Made by a program: the position numbers and the translations under genes. Shown piece after piece: positions 34,852 through 42,305 of a stretch of DNA of 64,000 nucleotides. The first letter of the stretch is position 1; each line of letters opens with the position of its first letter. The notes beneath the pieces are model-generated. The model was given only the letters and a program-made list of their open reading frames with translations, did not search any database and had not been told where the DNA came from. The stretch is from Candidatus Margulisiibacteriota bacterium (GTDB taxonomy: Bacteria > Margulisbacteria > WOR-1 > JAKLHX01 > JBAZKV01), in NCBI GenBank assembly GCA_041650635.1, contig JBAZKV010000002.1, positions 1 through 64,000 of the forward strand, read 5' to 3'.

Positions 34852-35711
34852 AGTGGACCATACAGAGCCTTCTGGACTGGACCACAGAATATTTTACCAA
34901 ACACGCCATAGAACTGCCCCATCTGGAGGCGGAAGTGCTTCTTGCGCATGCGCTTAAACTCAAGCGCATAGACCTTTATGTTCAGCATGAGAGAGTGCTA
35001 AAGGCTGAAGAGCTGAAGGCTTTTAAAACCCTGATACTGCGCAGGACCAAGAAAGAGCCGATCGCTTATATCACCGGGCACAAACCCTTTATGTCGCTCG
35101 ACTTTAAAGTGAACCCCGATGTCCTTATTCCCAGGCCGGAGACCGAAAAACTTGTGGAAATAGTCATAGACATCGCAAAAAAAGAGGACCGGAAGTTCAA
35201 GATACTTGACCTTTGCTGCGGCAGCGGGGCCATTGCAGTAAGCATTGCAAAATATTTGGAGAATGTTTTAATATCGGCTGCTGATCTTTCCTCCAAAGCC
35301 ATAGAGATATCCCGTTTGAACGCAAAGAACATGGGAGTAGAAGACAGGATCAATTTTTATTGCGGAAACCTGTTTGAGTCGCTTCCCGCAGGTGAGCGGT
35401 TCGATATTATTGTTTCCAACCCTCCATATATTCCTTCATCAGAAATTGAGAAACTTCAGCCGGATGTCAGATTATTTGAACCCAAAGCAGCTCTTGACGG
35501 CGGGCCTGACGGGCTTGGTTTTTACAGGGTGATCACAGCCGGAACCGGTAGCCGCCTGGAGAAAGGTGGCAGTCTTGTACTGGAGGTCGGGCAGGGACAG
35601 GCAGGGCCGGTATCTGGGCTGATAAGGGAAAGCGGCCTGCTTGAAGAACCCAGGATAATTGAAGACTATAACGGGATCGAAAGGGTTGTCGTAGCCAGGA
35701 CCCGACGCTAA
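34848..35711 (+). CDS. prmC: Release factor glutamine methyltransferase
   Basis: A 287-aa SAM enzyme that methylates the GGQ glutamine of release factors. The N-terminal helical domain precedes YITGHKPFMSLDFKV and RPETEKLVE. The SAM loop is ILDLCCGSGAIAVSIA and the substrate motif is IIVSNPPYIPSSEI. Its last residues (ARTRR) and stop codon are supplied by copy B of the double-hairpin element. That element's first hairpin, followed by CTCTTTTT, could also terminate the operon. Confidence 0.95.
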   Translation: MKWTIQSLLDWTTEYFTKHAIELPHLEAEVLLAHALKLKRIDLYVQHERVLKAEELKAFKTLILRRTKKEPIAYITGHKPFMSLDFKVNPDVLIPRPETEKLVEIVIDIAKKEDRKFKILDLCCGSGAIAVSIAKYLENVLISAADLSSKAIEISRLNAKNMGVEDRINFYCGNLFESLPAGERFDIIVSNPPYIPSSEIEKLQPDVRLFEPKAALDGGPDGLGFYRVITAGTGSRLEKGGSLVLEVGQGQAGPVSGLIRESGLLEEPRIIEDYNGIERVVVARTRR

Positions 35712-35764
35712 AGCGTCGGCTCTTTTTGGGAAGGGAACAGGAGCCGAACCTTTAGGTTCGGGTC
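35698..35764 (+). repeat. Double-hairpin palindromic element, copy B (prmC end)
   Basis: Unit 1 has stem CCGACGC-TAAA-GCGTCGG (35702-35719). A spacer follows, then unit 2 with stem CCGAACC-TTTA-GGTTCGG in 35741-35764. Same orientation relative to unit order as copy A read on the minus strand. It begins inside prmC and reaches to about 15 bp before the sbcD -10. Confidence 0.85.
35702..35727 (+). terminator. Possible intrinsic terminator after prmC
   Basis: A 7-bp GC-rich stem (CCGACGC/GCGTCGG, loop TAAA) is followed by CTCTTTTT. It is formed by unit 1 of repeat copy B. Confidence 0.5.
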
Positions 35765-35776
35765 AATATACCAACC

Positions 35777-35785
35777 TGATATAAT
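35777..35785 (+). promoter_or_regulatory. sbcD promoter, leaderless type
   Basis: TGA-TATAAT (hexamer 35780-35785) ends 9 nt before ATG 35795. Confidence 0.6.
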
Positions 35786-35794
35786 ATAAACACC

Positions 35795-36946
35795 ATGAAG
35801 ATCGTCCATATCTCCGATACCCACCTGGGCTCGTCAACATACAGAAAGCTTTCGGCGGATGGTTTTAACCAGAGAGAAGTGGACATCTGCAGCGCCTTTG
35901 AGAGCGCAATAAGCAAGATAATAGAAGAGATAAAGCCGGACCTTGTCCTTCACTGCGGCGATTTGTTCGATGTCGTAAAGCCCACCAACAGGATACTTAA
36001 TTTCGGCATAAAACAGATACTCCGTCTTGTACAGGCAGGCATAAGGACCGTGGTTATCTCGGGCAACCACGACAGCCCCAAGCAAAAATACATGGGCTCG
36101 GTCTTTGAGATCTTTGATCTGGTGGCCGGCTCAATAGAAGACAAAGAAGTATTGAAGATCTATTATAAAAACGAGTATAAGACGCTGGATATCGAAGACA
36201 TAACTCTCCACATAATACCTCAATGTATAAGTGATGATATATTTAAAGCCGAACTGTCAAAGCTTTCCCCCGTAAAAGGCAGGAAGAATATCCTGATGCT
36301 GCATGCCGGCGTAGCAGGGATGGAAGAATTCGCCCACGGGGATTTTAACGAGCTTTTGGTGGACCCGAAGTATTTTGAAGGGTTTGACTATGTTGCGCTG
36401 GGACATCATCACGGGCTGCAAAAGATACGAGGGTTTGATAACGCGGCTTACTCCGGATCGACAGAAAGATTGAGCTTTAATGAAGTGGGCCAGCCTAAGG
36501 GGTTTATCGAACTTGATTCAAATGATCTGCCCAAGATCAAACCTCACTTTCTGGACAATATTAGAATAATGAGAGAGCTCTCCCCTATTGATGCTTCAAA
36601 CAAAGACACGACACAGATCATGGAAGAGATCGAAGCAGCGATAAAGTCCTTTGACGTCAAAGACAAGATAGTCAGGATAAAAATCAATAATATCGAGCCG
36701 CATATACTTGAGAACATCAACGACAGGCAGATAAGAGAATGGGCCGCCGGCGCGCTTCATTTTGAGCCCATATATGAAAAAGCCGCCAAAGCCGGTGAAA
36801 AAGCAGAAATAGTAAAGCCTTCTATCGGCGGCATAAAAGAAGAGTTTGTGGATTATATTAATGCCTACAACGGCCTTAAAGACGACGACTTGGCATTTTA
36901 TAAAGCCAAAGGAATCGAATACATCGAGGCGGCGATACAGGAATGA
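35795..36946 (+). CDS. sbcD: DNA exonuclease SbcD/Mre11
   Basis: A 383-aa metallophosphoesterase of the Mre11 type, the nuclease half of the complex that opens hairpins and trims DNA ends. The metal motifs are KIVHISDTHLG, HCGDLFD, VISGNHDS, LMLHAG and YVALGHHHGLQ, all intact. The N-terminus starts exactly at the conserved strand, which supports the start. It is coupled to sbcC by a 4-nt overlap. Nearby palindromic elements are the kind of structure this complex attacks in other bacteria, but a link here is speculation. Confidence 0.95.
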   Translation: MKIVHISDTHLGSSTYRKLSADGFNQREVDICSAFESAISKIIEEIKPDLVLHCGDLFDVVKPTNRILNFGIKQILRLVQAGIRTVVISGNHDSPKQKYMGSVFEIFDLVAGSIEDKEVLKIYYKNEYKTLDIEDITLHIIPQCISDDIFKAELSKLSPVKGRKNILMLHAGVAGMEEFAHGDFNELLVDPKYFEGFDYVALGHHHGLQKIRGFDNAAYSGSTERLSFNEVGQPKGFIELDSNDLPKIKPHFLDNIRIMRELSPIDASNKDTTQIMEEIEAAIKSFDVKDKIVRIKINNIEPHILENINDRQIREWAAGALHFEPIYEKAAKAGEKAEIVKPSIGGIKEEFVDYINAYNGLKDDDLAFYKAKGIEYIEAAIQE

Positions 36947-39084
36947 GAATATCATCAATACACCTTAAGAATTACAGACAGTTCAAAGATGCACATATAG
37001 AATTCCCCGACGGAGTGATCGGGCTTGTAGGGCTTAATGGGACAGGGAAATCATCTCTTGTTGAGGCGGTTGCCTGGGCGCTTTTCGGAAATATCGCGTC
37101 CAGGACGGATAAAGAGGGAATTAAAAGGACCGGAGCAGTGCCAAGCGACCCGTGTGAAGTATCTTTGGAAATGGAGATCGGACCGGATTCTTACAGGATA
37201 GTCCGAGCTCTAAAGGGTTCTTCCCAGGCCGGAGCGGCAAGCGTTTTTGCCAACGGTAAAAAGATCGCTGATTCCGTAAAAGGCTGTGAAAAAGAGATCG
37301 CTCACATACTGGGCATGGATTTTAAATCATTTTATACCAGCTTTTATGCCAAGCAAAAAGAACTTAACGCGCTCTCAGACCTTAACCCCAACCAGAGAAA
37401 GGACATCATCATCCGGATGCTTAGGATAGATGCGGTCGACCGCGCTATCGACAAAATAAGGGCGGAGAGCCGGGACACAAAAAAGATAATCGAGATAAGA
37501 AGGGCCTCTATTAAAAGCACAACGGACCTTGAGGCATTAAAGATGCAAAAAGAGAACGACCTAAAAAAGAACGCCGAAGAGACTCTAGCTGTCGTTAAAA
37601 AGATATCCGCAGCGCAGGACAGGGAAAATGAATTCAAAGACATCTTTTTAAAAGAAAGAAAGAAATACGAAACTTACAACGCGCAAAAGGTTGAACTGTC
37701 AAAATACCAATCCAGATCTTCGGAATTAAATAAGAAGTCGGAAGAAATAAAGGTGCTGATAGCACAGATAGCCTCGCTTGAAACTCAATTGAAAGAGATC
37801 TCCCCTCTTGTGCTTAGATACGAAGAACTGGACAAAAAAGATAAAGAAATGGATGAGCTGCGAAAGAGCGAAAAGGACGAATTGTTCAAAGAAAAGGCCG
37901 CCCTAAAAGAACAGCTTGGGATGGCAAGCGGCTCGCTTGAATCCCTGCGCAAGACATACGAGGAGCTGGGACAGAAGAAGAAAACAGTAAAAGCATCGGG
38001 CAAAGGCTCCAAATGCCCCACCTGCAGCCAGCCGCTACTAAATTTTGAAGACATTATTAAACACTATGATGAAGAACTTGAAAAGATCACCGGGGAAGGA
38101 AAAGCTATAGCGCTAAAAAAGAAAGAGATCGAAGCAAAGATAGCGGAGATCGACCTTCTGATAGAACAGCTAGAGCGGTCACCGCGCAAAAAAGCCGCAA
38201 AACGACCAAAATACGATCTTGAAGAGCACGATAAGATCAAAAGAGAAAAAGAAGCGGCAAAAAAAGCAAAAGACACCCAGATAGAACTCAAAGCCAAGAT
38301 AGAAAGAAAGGCCGAACTTAAAGACTCTCTAAATAAGACAAATGAAGAGATAGCATTGGTCAAGGCCAAGATACTTAAAGTCGAGAAAGATATTGAATCA
38401 ACTGACTACAAAAAAGAAGAGTACGAAAAGATAAACAGTGACTATGATGAGGCAAGGTCCCAGCTTGACCGGCTAAAACAGCAAAAGAGCAGATTTGACA
38501 TAGAAAAAGCTTCTTATCAAAAGGAATATGAGGCCGTCATAAAAGAGATTAAAGAAGCGGAAATGCTGAAAAAGATAATAGAGAAAGAAATCAAGGACAG
38601 CGAGTTCCTAAGCCGTCTTGAAGATATTATGATCGAATACAGGACACACCTTATCTCCCGCATCAGGCCGCAGCTTATTGAAACTGCCTCATATCTTTAC
38701 AGAGAGCTCACCGACGGCAAGTACACCGGACTGGATATTGACGAAGACTACAATATGAGGATCTTTGACGGGGGGTACCCCTACCCTCTCACCAGGTTCT
38801 CCGGAGGGGAGGCTGATCTTGCCAACCTGTGCATCAGGCTGGCCATTTCACAGCTTATCTCGGCCAGGGCTGGAACAGAAGGCGGCTTTATCATCCTTGA
38901 CGAGATATTCGGCAGCCAGGATATTGTAAGGAAAAATTCTATAATGACGGCACTCAACCAGCTTAACAAGCAGTTCAGGCAGATAATAGTGATAACCCAT
39001 GTGGACGACATCAAGGACACTTTTGAGCATGTTATAGAAGTTACAGAAGACGAGCTGGGGATAAGCAGCGCAAAACTACTTTAG
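36943..39084 (+). CDS. sbcC: DNA exonuclease SbcC/Rad50 ATPase
   Basis: A 713-aa SMC-type ATPase partner of SbcD. Walker A is LVGLNGTGKSSLVEA. Two long coiled coils flank a zinc hook at about residue 357 (CPTCSQPLL). The signature is TRFSGGEADLANLCIRLAI and Walker B is FIILDEIFGSQD. It is shorter than E. coli SbcC (over 1,000 aa), because the coils are short. Its end overlaps the convergent pyrR by 9 bp. Confidence 0.95.
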   Translation: MRISSIHLKNYRQFKDAHIEFPDGVIGLVGLNGTGKSSLVEAVAWALFGNIASRTDKEGIKRTGAVPSDPCEVSLEMEIGPDSYRIVRALKGSSQAGAASVFANGKKIADSVKGCEKEIAHILGMDFKSFYTSFYAKQKELNALSDLNPNQRKDIIIRMLRIDAVDRAIDKIRAESRDTKKIIEIRRASIKSTTDLEALKMQKENDLKKNAEETLAVVKKISAAQDRENEFKDIFLKERKKYETYNAQKVELSKYQSRSSELNKKSEEIKVLIAQIASLETQLKEISPLVLRYEELDKKDKEMDELRKSEKDELFKEKAALKEQLGMASGSLESLRKTYEELGQKKKTVKASGKGSKCPTCSQPLLNFEDIIKHYDEELEKITGEGKAIALKKKEIEAKIAEIDLLIEQLERSPRKKAAKRPKYDLEEHDKIKREKEAAKKAKDTQIELKAKIERKAELKDSLNKTNEEIALVKAKILKVEKDIESTDYKKEEYEKINSDYDEARSQLDRLKQQKSRFDIEKASYQKEYEAVIKEIKEAEMLKKIIEKEIKDSEFLSRLEDIMIEYRTHLISRIRPQLIETASYLYRELTDGKYTGLDIDEDYNMRIFDGGYPYPLTRFSGGEADLANLCIRLAISQLISARAGTEGGFIILDEIFGSQDIVRKNSIMTALNQLNKQFRQIIVITHVDDIKDTFEHVIEVTEDELGISSAKLL

Positions 39085-39615
39085 GACCGCCGCCTGGTCA
39101 ACCCCATCTATCTCTTTGAGGGATACTTTTACCTCTTCAGAAACGGGGACAGAGAGTTTTTTACCCAGATAGTCCGGCTGTATCGGAAGCTGCCTTCCTC
39201 CCCTGTCTATAAGAGCCGCCAGCTGTACCTTGGCCGCCCTGCCAAAATCATTAAGCCCGTCAAGAGCGGCCCTTGCGGTACGCCCCGCAAAAACCACATC
39301 ATCGAACAGGATAACCACCTTATTGTCCACGCTAAAAGGTATATCCGATCTTTTTACCGTGATCCCTGCTCCCCTGGCGGCCAGATCGTCCCGGTAAAGA
39401 GAGACATCCAGGCTGCCAACAGGTATATCGACGCCTTTGGTCTCTTTTATAGCCTGCGAAGCTCTCTGTGCAAGAGGAAGGCCCCTTTGCAGGATGCCGA
39501 TAAAGACAAGTCCTTTGGCATCTTTGCTGCTTTCCAGGATCTCCGAAGCCATCCGTTTTATGGCCTTGTTTATCTCGGCCTCGGTCATTATGGTCCTGCC
39601 CGGTTTAGTTGCCAT
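39076..39615 (-). CDS. pyrR: Bifunctional pyr regulatory protein / uracil phosphoribosyltransferase
   Basis: A 179-aa PRTase-fold protein from ATG 39615, 1 nt after the pgm stop. An upstream in-frame ATG would lie inside pgm. The N-terminus (TIMTEAEINKAIKRMASEI), LVFIGILQRGLPLA and DVSLYRDDL are typical. The PRPP loop VVILFDDVVFAGRTARAALD is clear. PyrR binds pyr mRNA and has weak UPRT activity. No pyr genes or recognisable PyrR-binding leader are seen nearby. It is downstream of and likely co-transcribed with pgm. Confidence 0.92.
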   Translation of the reverse strand: MATKPGRTIMTEAEINKAIKRMASEILESSKDAKGLVFIGILQRGLPLAQRASQAIKETKGVDIPVGSLDVSLYRDDLAARGAGITVKRSDIPFSVDNKVVILFDDVVFAGRTARAALDGLNDFGRAAKVQLAALIDRGGRQLPIQPDYLGKKLSVPVSEEVKVSLKEIDGVDQAAVLK

Positions 39616-39616
39616 G

Positions 39617-41017
39617 TCAGATACCAAGTTTCTGCAGGATCCTGCCAAAATCTTTTTCTATATCGGCCACCTTTTTTTCGCTGCCGGATTCAAAGTAGAC
39701 CCTTGCTATGTCCTCGGTGCCCGAAGGGCGCACCGCTACCCACCCGTCCTCAAGCAATAATTTGACCCCGTCACTCTCTGTCCTGCCTGTCACTTTTTGG
39801 CCTCCCAAAGCCTCCGGGGCAGAGGTCTTGAGGAACCTCACCAGTTTTTCCTTATCGGGAGCAGAGATCGGCAGGTTCACTTTTTCGCCGGCGCAATCTC
39901 CGAATTTTGAGATGAGCTCCTGCCAAAGCTGGTCTACGGGCTTTTTTGTCTTAGCGACCATTTCGGTTATCAAAAGGTCTGCCAAAAGCCCGTCCTTTTC
40001 CGGGATATGCCCTTTTATCGAAAGCCCGCCGCTTTCTTCCCCTCCAAGTATCACTTCTTCCTTCATCATTATTTCTGCGATGTATTTGAACCCCACCGGG
40101 GTTTCGTGGACTTTTATTCGGTGCTTTTCCGCTATCCTGTCTATCATGTGGGTCGTTGCAAGGCTTCTTACGACAGAGCCGGTAAACTTTTTGTGCTCCA
40201 CTAAGTACCAGAAAACAAGGCTCAGCACCTGGTTGGCCGAAAAAAAACTGCCGTGCCTATCCACCACTCCGAACCTGTCGGCGTCCCCATCCGTAGCAAG
40301 CCCGAGGTCCGCATTAAGTTCTACCACTTTTGCCGAAAGCTCCTTCAAGTTTTCTTCTGCGGGCTCCGGGTTTTTGCCTCCGAACAGCACATCCCTGTTC
40401 TCGTTAAGAAGCGTAAGTTTGCCGGCGGCTTTTGCAAGCAACTTTGGAAGAAGGACCCTGCCGGAGCCATGCATGGGATCATATACAATGTTCAGTTTTG
40501 CTTTCTTGATGGTTTCCAGGTCCGCGAATTTGGTTATGTACCTTTCATAGGCCTCATTAGGATCGAACTTTTCGATAGACATCGGAGCTGCCGGCTCCGG
40601 CTCCGAGGAAGAATTGGACAATCCTTCTATTTCTTTTGCTATTTCAGGAGAAGCGGGCCCGGCGTATTCGGGAATGAACTTTATTCCGAGGTATTTTGAG
40701 GGATTGTGGCTTGCCGTCAGCATTACCGCCCCGCAGGCTTTCTTATCACGCACAGAAAAAGCTATAACAGGGGTTGCGGCATCTTTGTCAGAAATAAGCA
40801 CCCGTATCCCCGCCTTTGAGCAGATCTTTCCGATCTCCATCGCAAATTCATCCGCGAGGAACCTGGGGTCATAGCCTATTATGAGGGGATGCTTGTCCTT
40901 GCCGTGCTTTTTCAGGTATATCGCAATTGCCTTTCCAACGCGGCAGACATTCTCAAAAGTGAATTCTTTTGCGATCACCGCTCTCCATCCGTCGGTGCCG
41001 AATTTGATCGTGTCCAT
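39617..41017 (-). CDS. Phosphoglucomutase / phosphomannomutase
   Basis: A 466-aa alpha-D-phosphohexomutase moving phosphate between C1 and C6 of hexoses for sugar-nucleotide supply. The start at ATG 41017 gives the family N-terminus MDTIKFGTDGWRAVIAKEF. The active serine is in VMLTASHNPSKYLGIK, the metal loop is LATDGDADRFGVVD, the sugar loop is GGEESGGLSI and the phosphate loop is VRPSGTEDIARVYFE. Substrate preference (glucose, mannose or glucosamine) cannot be fixed by eye. It is divergent from tadA with only 29 bp between starts. Confidence 0.95.
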   Translation of the reverse strand: MDTIKFGTDGWRAVIAKEFTFENVCRVGKAIAIYLKKHGKDKHPLIIGYDPRFLADEFAMEIGKICSKAGIRVLISDKDAATPVIAFSVRDKKACGAVMLTASHNPSKYLGIKFIPEYAGPASPEIAKEIEGLSNSSSEPEPAAPMSIEKFDPNEAYERYITKFADLETIKKAKLNIVYDPMHGSGRVLLPKLLAKAAGKLTLLNENRDVLFGGKNPEPAEENLKELSAKVVELNADLGLATDGDADRFGVVDRHGSFFSANQVLSLVFWYLVEHKKFTGSVVRSLATTHMIDRIAEKHRIKVHETPVGFKYIAEIMMKEEVILGGEESGGLSIKGHIPEKDGLLADLLITEMVAKTKKPVDQLWQELISKFGDCAGEKVNLPISAPDKEKLVRFLKTSAPEALGGQKVTGRTESDGVKLLLEDGWVAVRPSGTEDIARVYFESGSEKKVADIEKDFGRILQKLGI

Positions 41018-41024
41018 AAGCTGT

Positions 41025-41033
41025 ATTTTATCA
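41025..41033 (-). promoter_or_regulatory. pgm promoter, leaderless type
   Basis: Minus strand TGA-TAAAAT (hexamer 41030-41025), 7 nt before ATG 41017. The two divergent hexamers here are separated by only 3 bp. Confidence 0.6.
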
Positions 41034-41039
41034 TATAAT
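41034..41039 (+). promoter_or_regulatory. tadA promoter, leaderless type
   Basis: TATAAT ends 7 nt before ATG 41047 and lies 3 bp from the pgm -10 on the other strand. Confidence 0.6.
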
Positions 41040-41046
41040 TGACGAT

Positions 41047-41448
41047 ATGGACTACATGAGAGAGGCACTGAAAGAAGCAAAAAAATCCCTTAAAACGGGA
41101 GATGTGCCGATAGGCGCGGTCGCCGTGGCCAACGGCAAAATTTTGGCCCGTGCCCATAACGAAAAAGAAAAAAGAAACGATGCGACCGCGCATGCGGAGC
41201 TCTTGTGCCTGCAAAAAGCCTCAAAAAAGCTCGGGACCTGGAGGCTTTATGATGTGGAGCTGTATACAACGCTTGAACCCTGTGCTATGTGCAGGGCGGC
41301 TATGAGCCTGGCAAGGATAAAGAAGCTTGTCTTTGGGACAAGATCATTAAAAAAAAGGGCCAACCATAAGTTCCGGACAGTTCCCGGCAAGAAGAAGGAA
41401 GAGTGCGGGCTGATCTTAAGATCCTTTTTTGCCTCACTTAGGGACTAA
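41047..41448 (+). CDS. tadA: tRNA-adenosine deaminase
   Basis: A 133-aa zinc deaminase that converts A34 of tRNA-Arg(ACG) to inosine. It has the N-terminal MREALKEAKKSLKTGDVPIGAVAV. The zinc site is THAHAE-type (ATAHAELLCLQ) with LEPCAMCRAAM. Length and C-terminal FRTVPGKKKEECG are compatible with TadA. A guanine or cytosine deaminase is a less likely alternative. It stands alone, and its end overlaps the convergent UPF0489-like gene by 4 bp. Confidence 0.9.
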   Translation: MDYMREALKEAKKSLKTGDVPIGAVAVANGKILARAHNEKEKRNDATAHAELLCLQKASKKLGTWRLYDVELYTTLEPCAMCRAAMSLARIKKLVFGTRSLKKRANHKFRTVPGKKKEECGLILRSFFASLRD

Positions 41449-42242
41449 AGCCCGAACACCCCTTCGGCATATCTGCCGGCAAAGTCACCGGCCCAGTCCG
41501 GAAAAACAAAAGCCGGGCTGGTAAAGGCCATAACCAACCGGCACCTCTGACCTATCTCGACAAGTCTTTTAAGCATGATCTCCTTGTCGGTATCTCCGAC
41601 ATAAGAGTCAAAGATATCAAGGTCAGTACTCGCTATGCATCCATTTTTTGACGGCAGAGAACCGGGGCAAACATCAAAAACACTGGAACTGAACAAAAAA
41701 TCGCTTCCTTTTCCCCAATCATGCGTTTCTCTTATGCCGCTGTGAAGGAACGCAAAGGTCATTTCCGGACAAAGATGGTGTTTTAGGGCAGCGACATAAT
41801 TTGATATTGTAACAGTGGAATCACGGCCCCCTGCGGTCGTTAGCATATGCTCTTGTAGTTTCAGGGGCGCATCTAGTGCGGGGAGCTCCCCTAAGATCTG
41901 AAAATTATTATCCGGATGGTCCGGGCGGTCCGTGTGCAGGAACAGTTCTCTGCCGCTTATCAGCCCGTCTTTCAGCGAAAGAAGAGTAAAATAATAGGCA
42001 GCGTTGTGGTGCGTTCCAAGATACATGCGTCCGGCCCCGGATTCTATAACCGCGTACTGAAAGTCATTGATAACAAGATGAGACCCTGCGACCGGTATCT
42101 CGTACTTGGAATTATCTCCCGCATACCGCGGACACAGCCTAAAACCGTACTCGCGCTGGTAAAAGCGTACCTGCCGCCCTCCTGTGTTAGTAAGGACGCG
42201 TAGAGGACCCGCTTCGATCGGTCCGTTTGGCATAAAAGACAT
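41445..42242 (-). CDS. UPF0489-like protein (possible arginase-type fold)
   Basis: A 265-aa protein that I only partly recognise. LVINDFQYAVIESG, ELFLHTDRPDHPDNN, FAFLHSGIRETHDWG and IASTDLDIFDSYVGDTDKE are spaced like the metal-binding strands of UPF0489/arginase-like proteins (H-x-D, then D-x-D-x-F). The enzyme activity is unknown. It lies 63 nt after polA on the same strand and has its own -10 (TATATT) 5 nt before the ATG. Confidence 0.6.
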   Translation of the reverse strand: MSFMPNGPIEAGPLRVLTNTGGRQVRFYQREYGFRLCPRYAGDNSKYEIPVAGSHLVINDFQYAVIESGAGRMYLGTHHNAAYYFTLLSLKDGLISGRELFLHTDRPDHPDNNFQILGELPALDAPLKLQEHMLTTAGGRDSTVTISNYVAALKHHLCPEMTFAFLHSGIRETHDWGKGSDFLFSSSVFDVCPGSLPSKNGCIASTDLDIFDSYVGDTDKEIMLKRLVEIGQRCRLVMAFTSPAFVFPDWAGDFAGRYAEGVFGL

Positions 42243-42247
42243 CCGCT

Positions 42248-42253
42248 AATATA
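42248..42253 (-). promoter_or_regulatory. Possible leaderless promoter for the UPF0489-like gene
   Basis: Minus strand TATATT at 42253-42248, then 5 nt (AGCGG) to ATG 42242. There is no TG extension. Confidence 0.4.
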
Positions 42254-42305
42254 TCGGACGTCTAAACAAAGGATTTCAAATTTAGAGAGGAACCGCAACG
42301 CCAAC

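Noticed and set aside
39708..40550. A 280-aa plus-strand ORF opposite the phosphohexomutase
   Set aside because: Antisense to a well-supported enzyme, no Shine-Dalgarno site or leaderless-type promoter.
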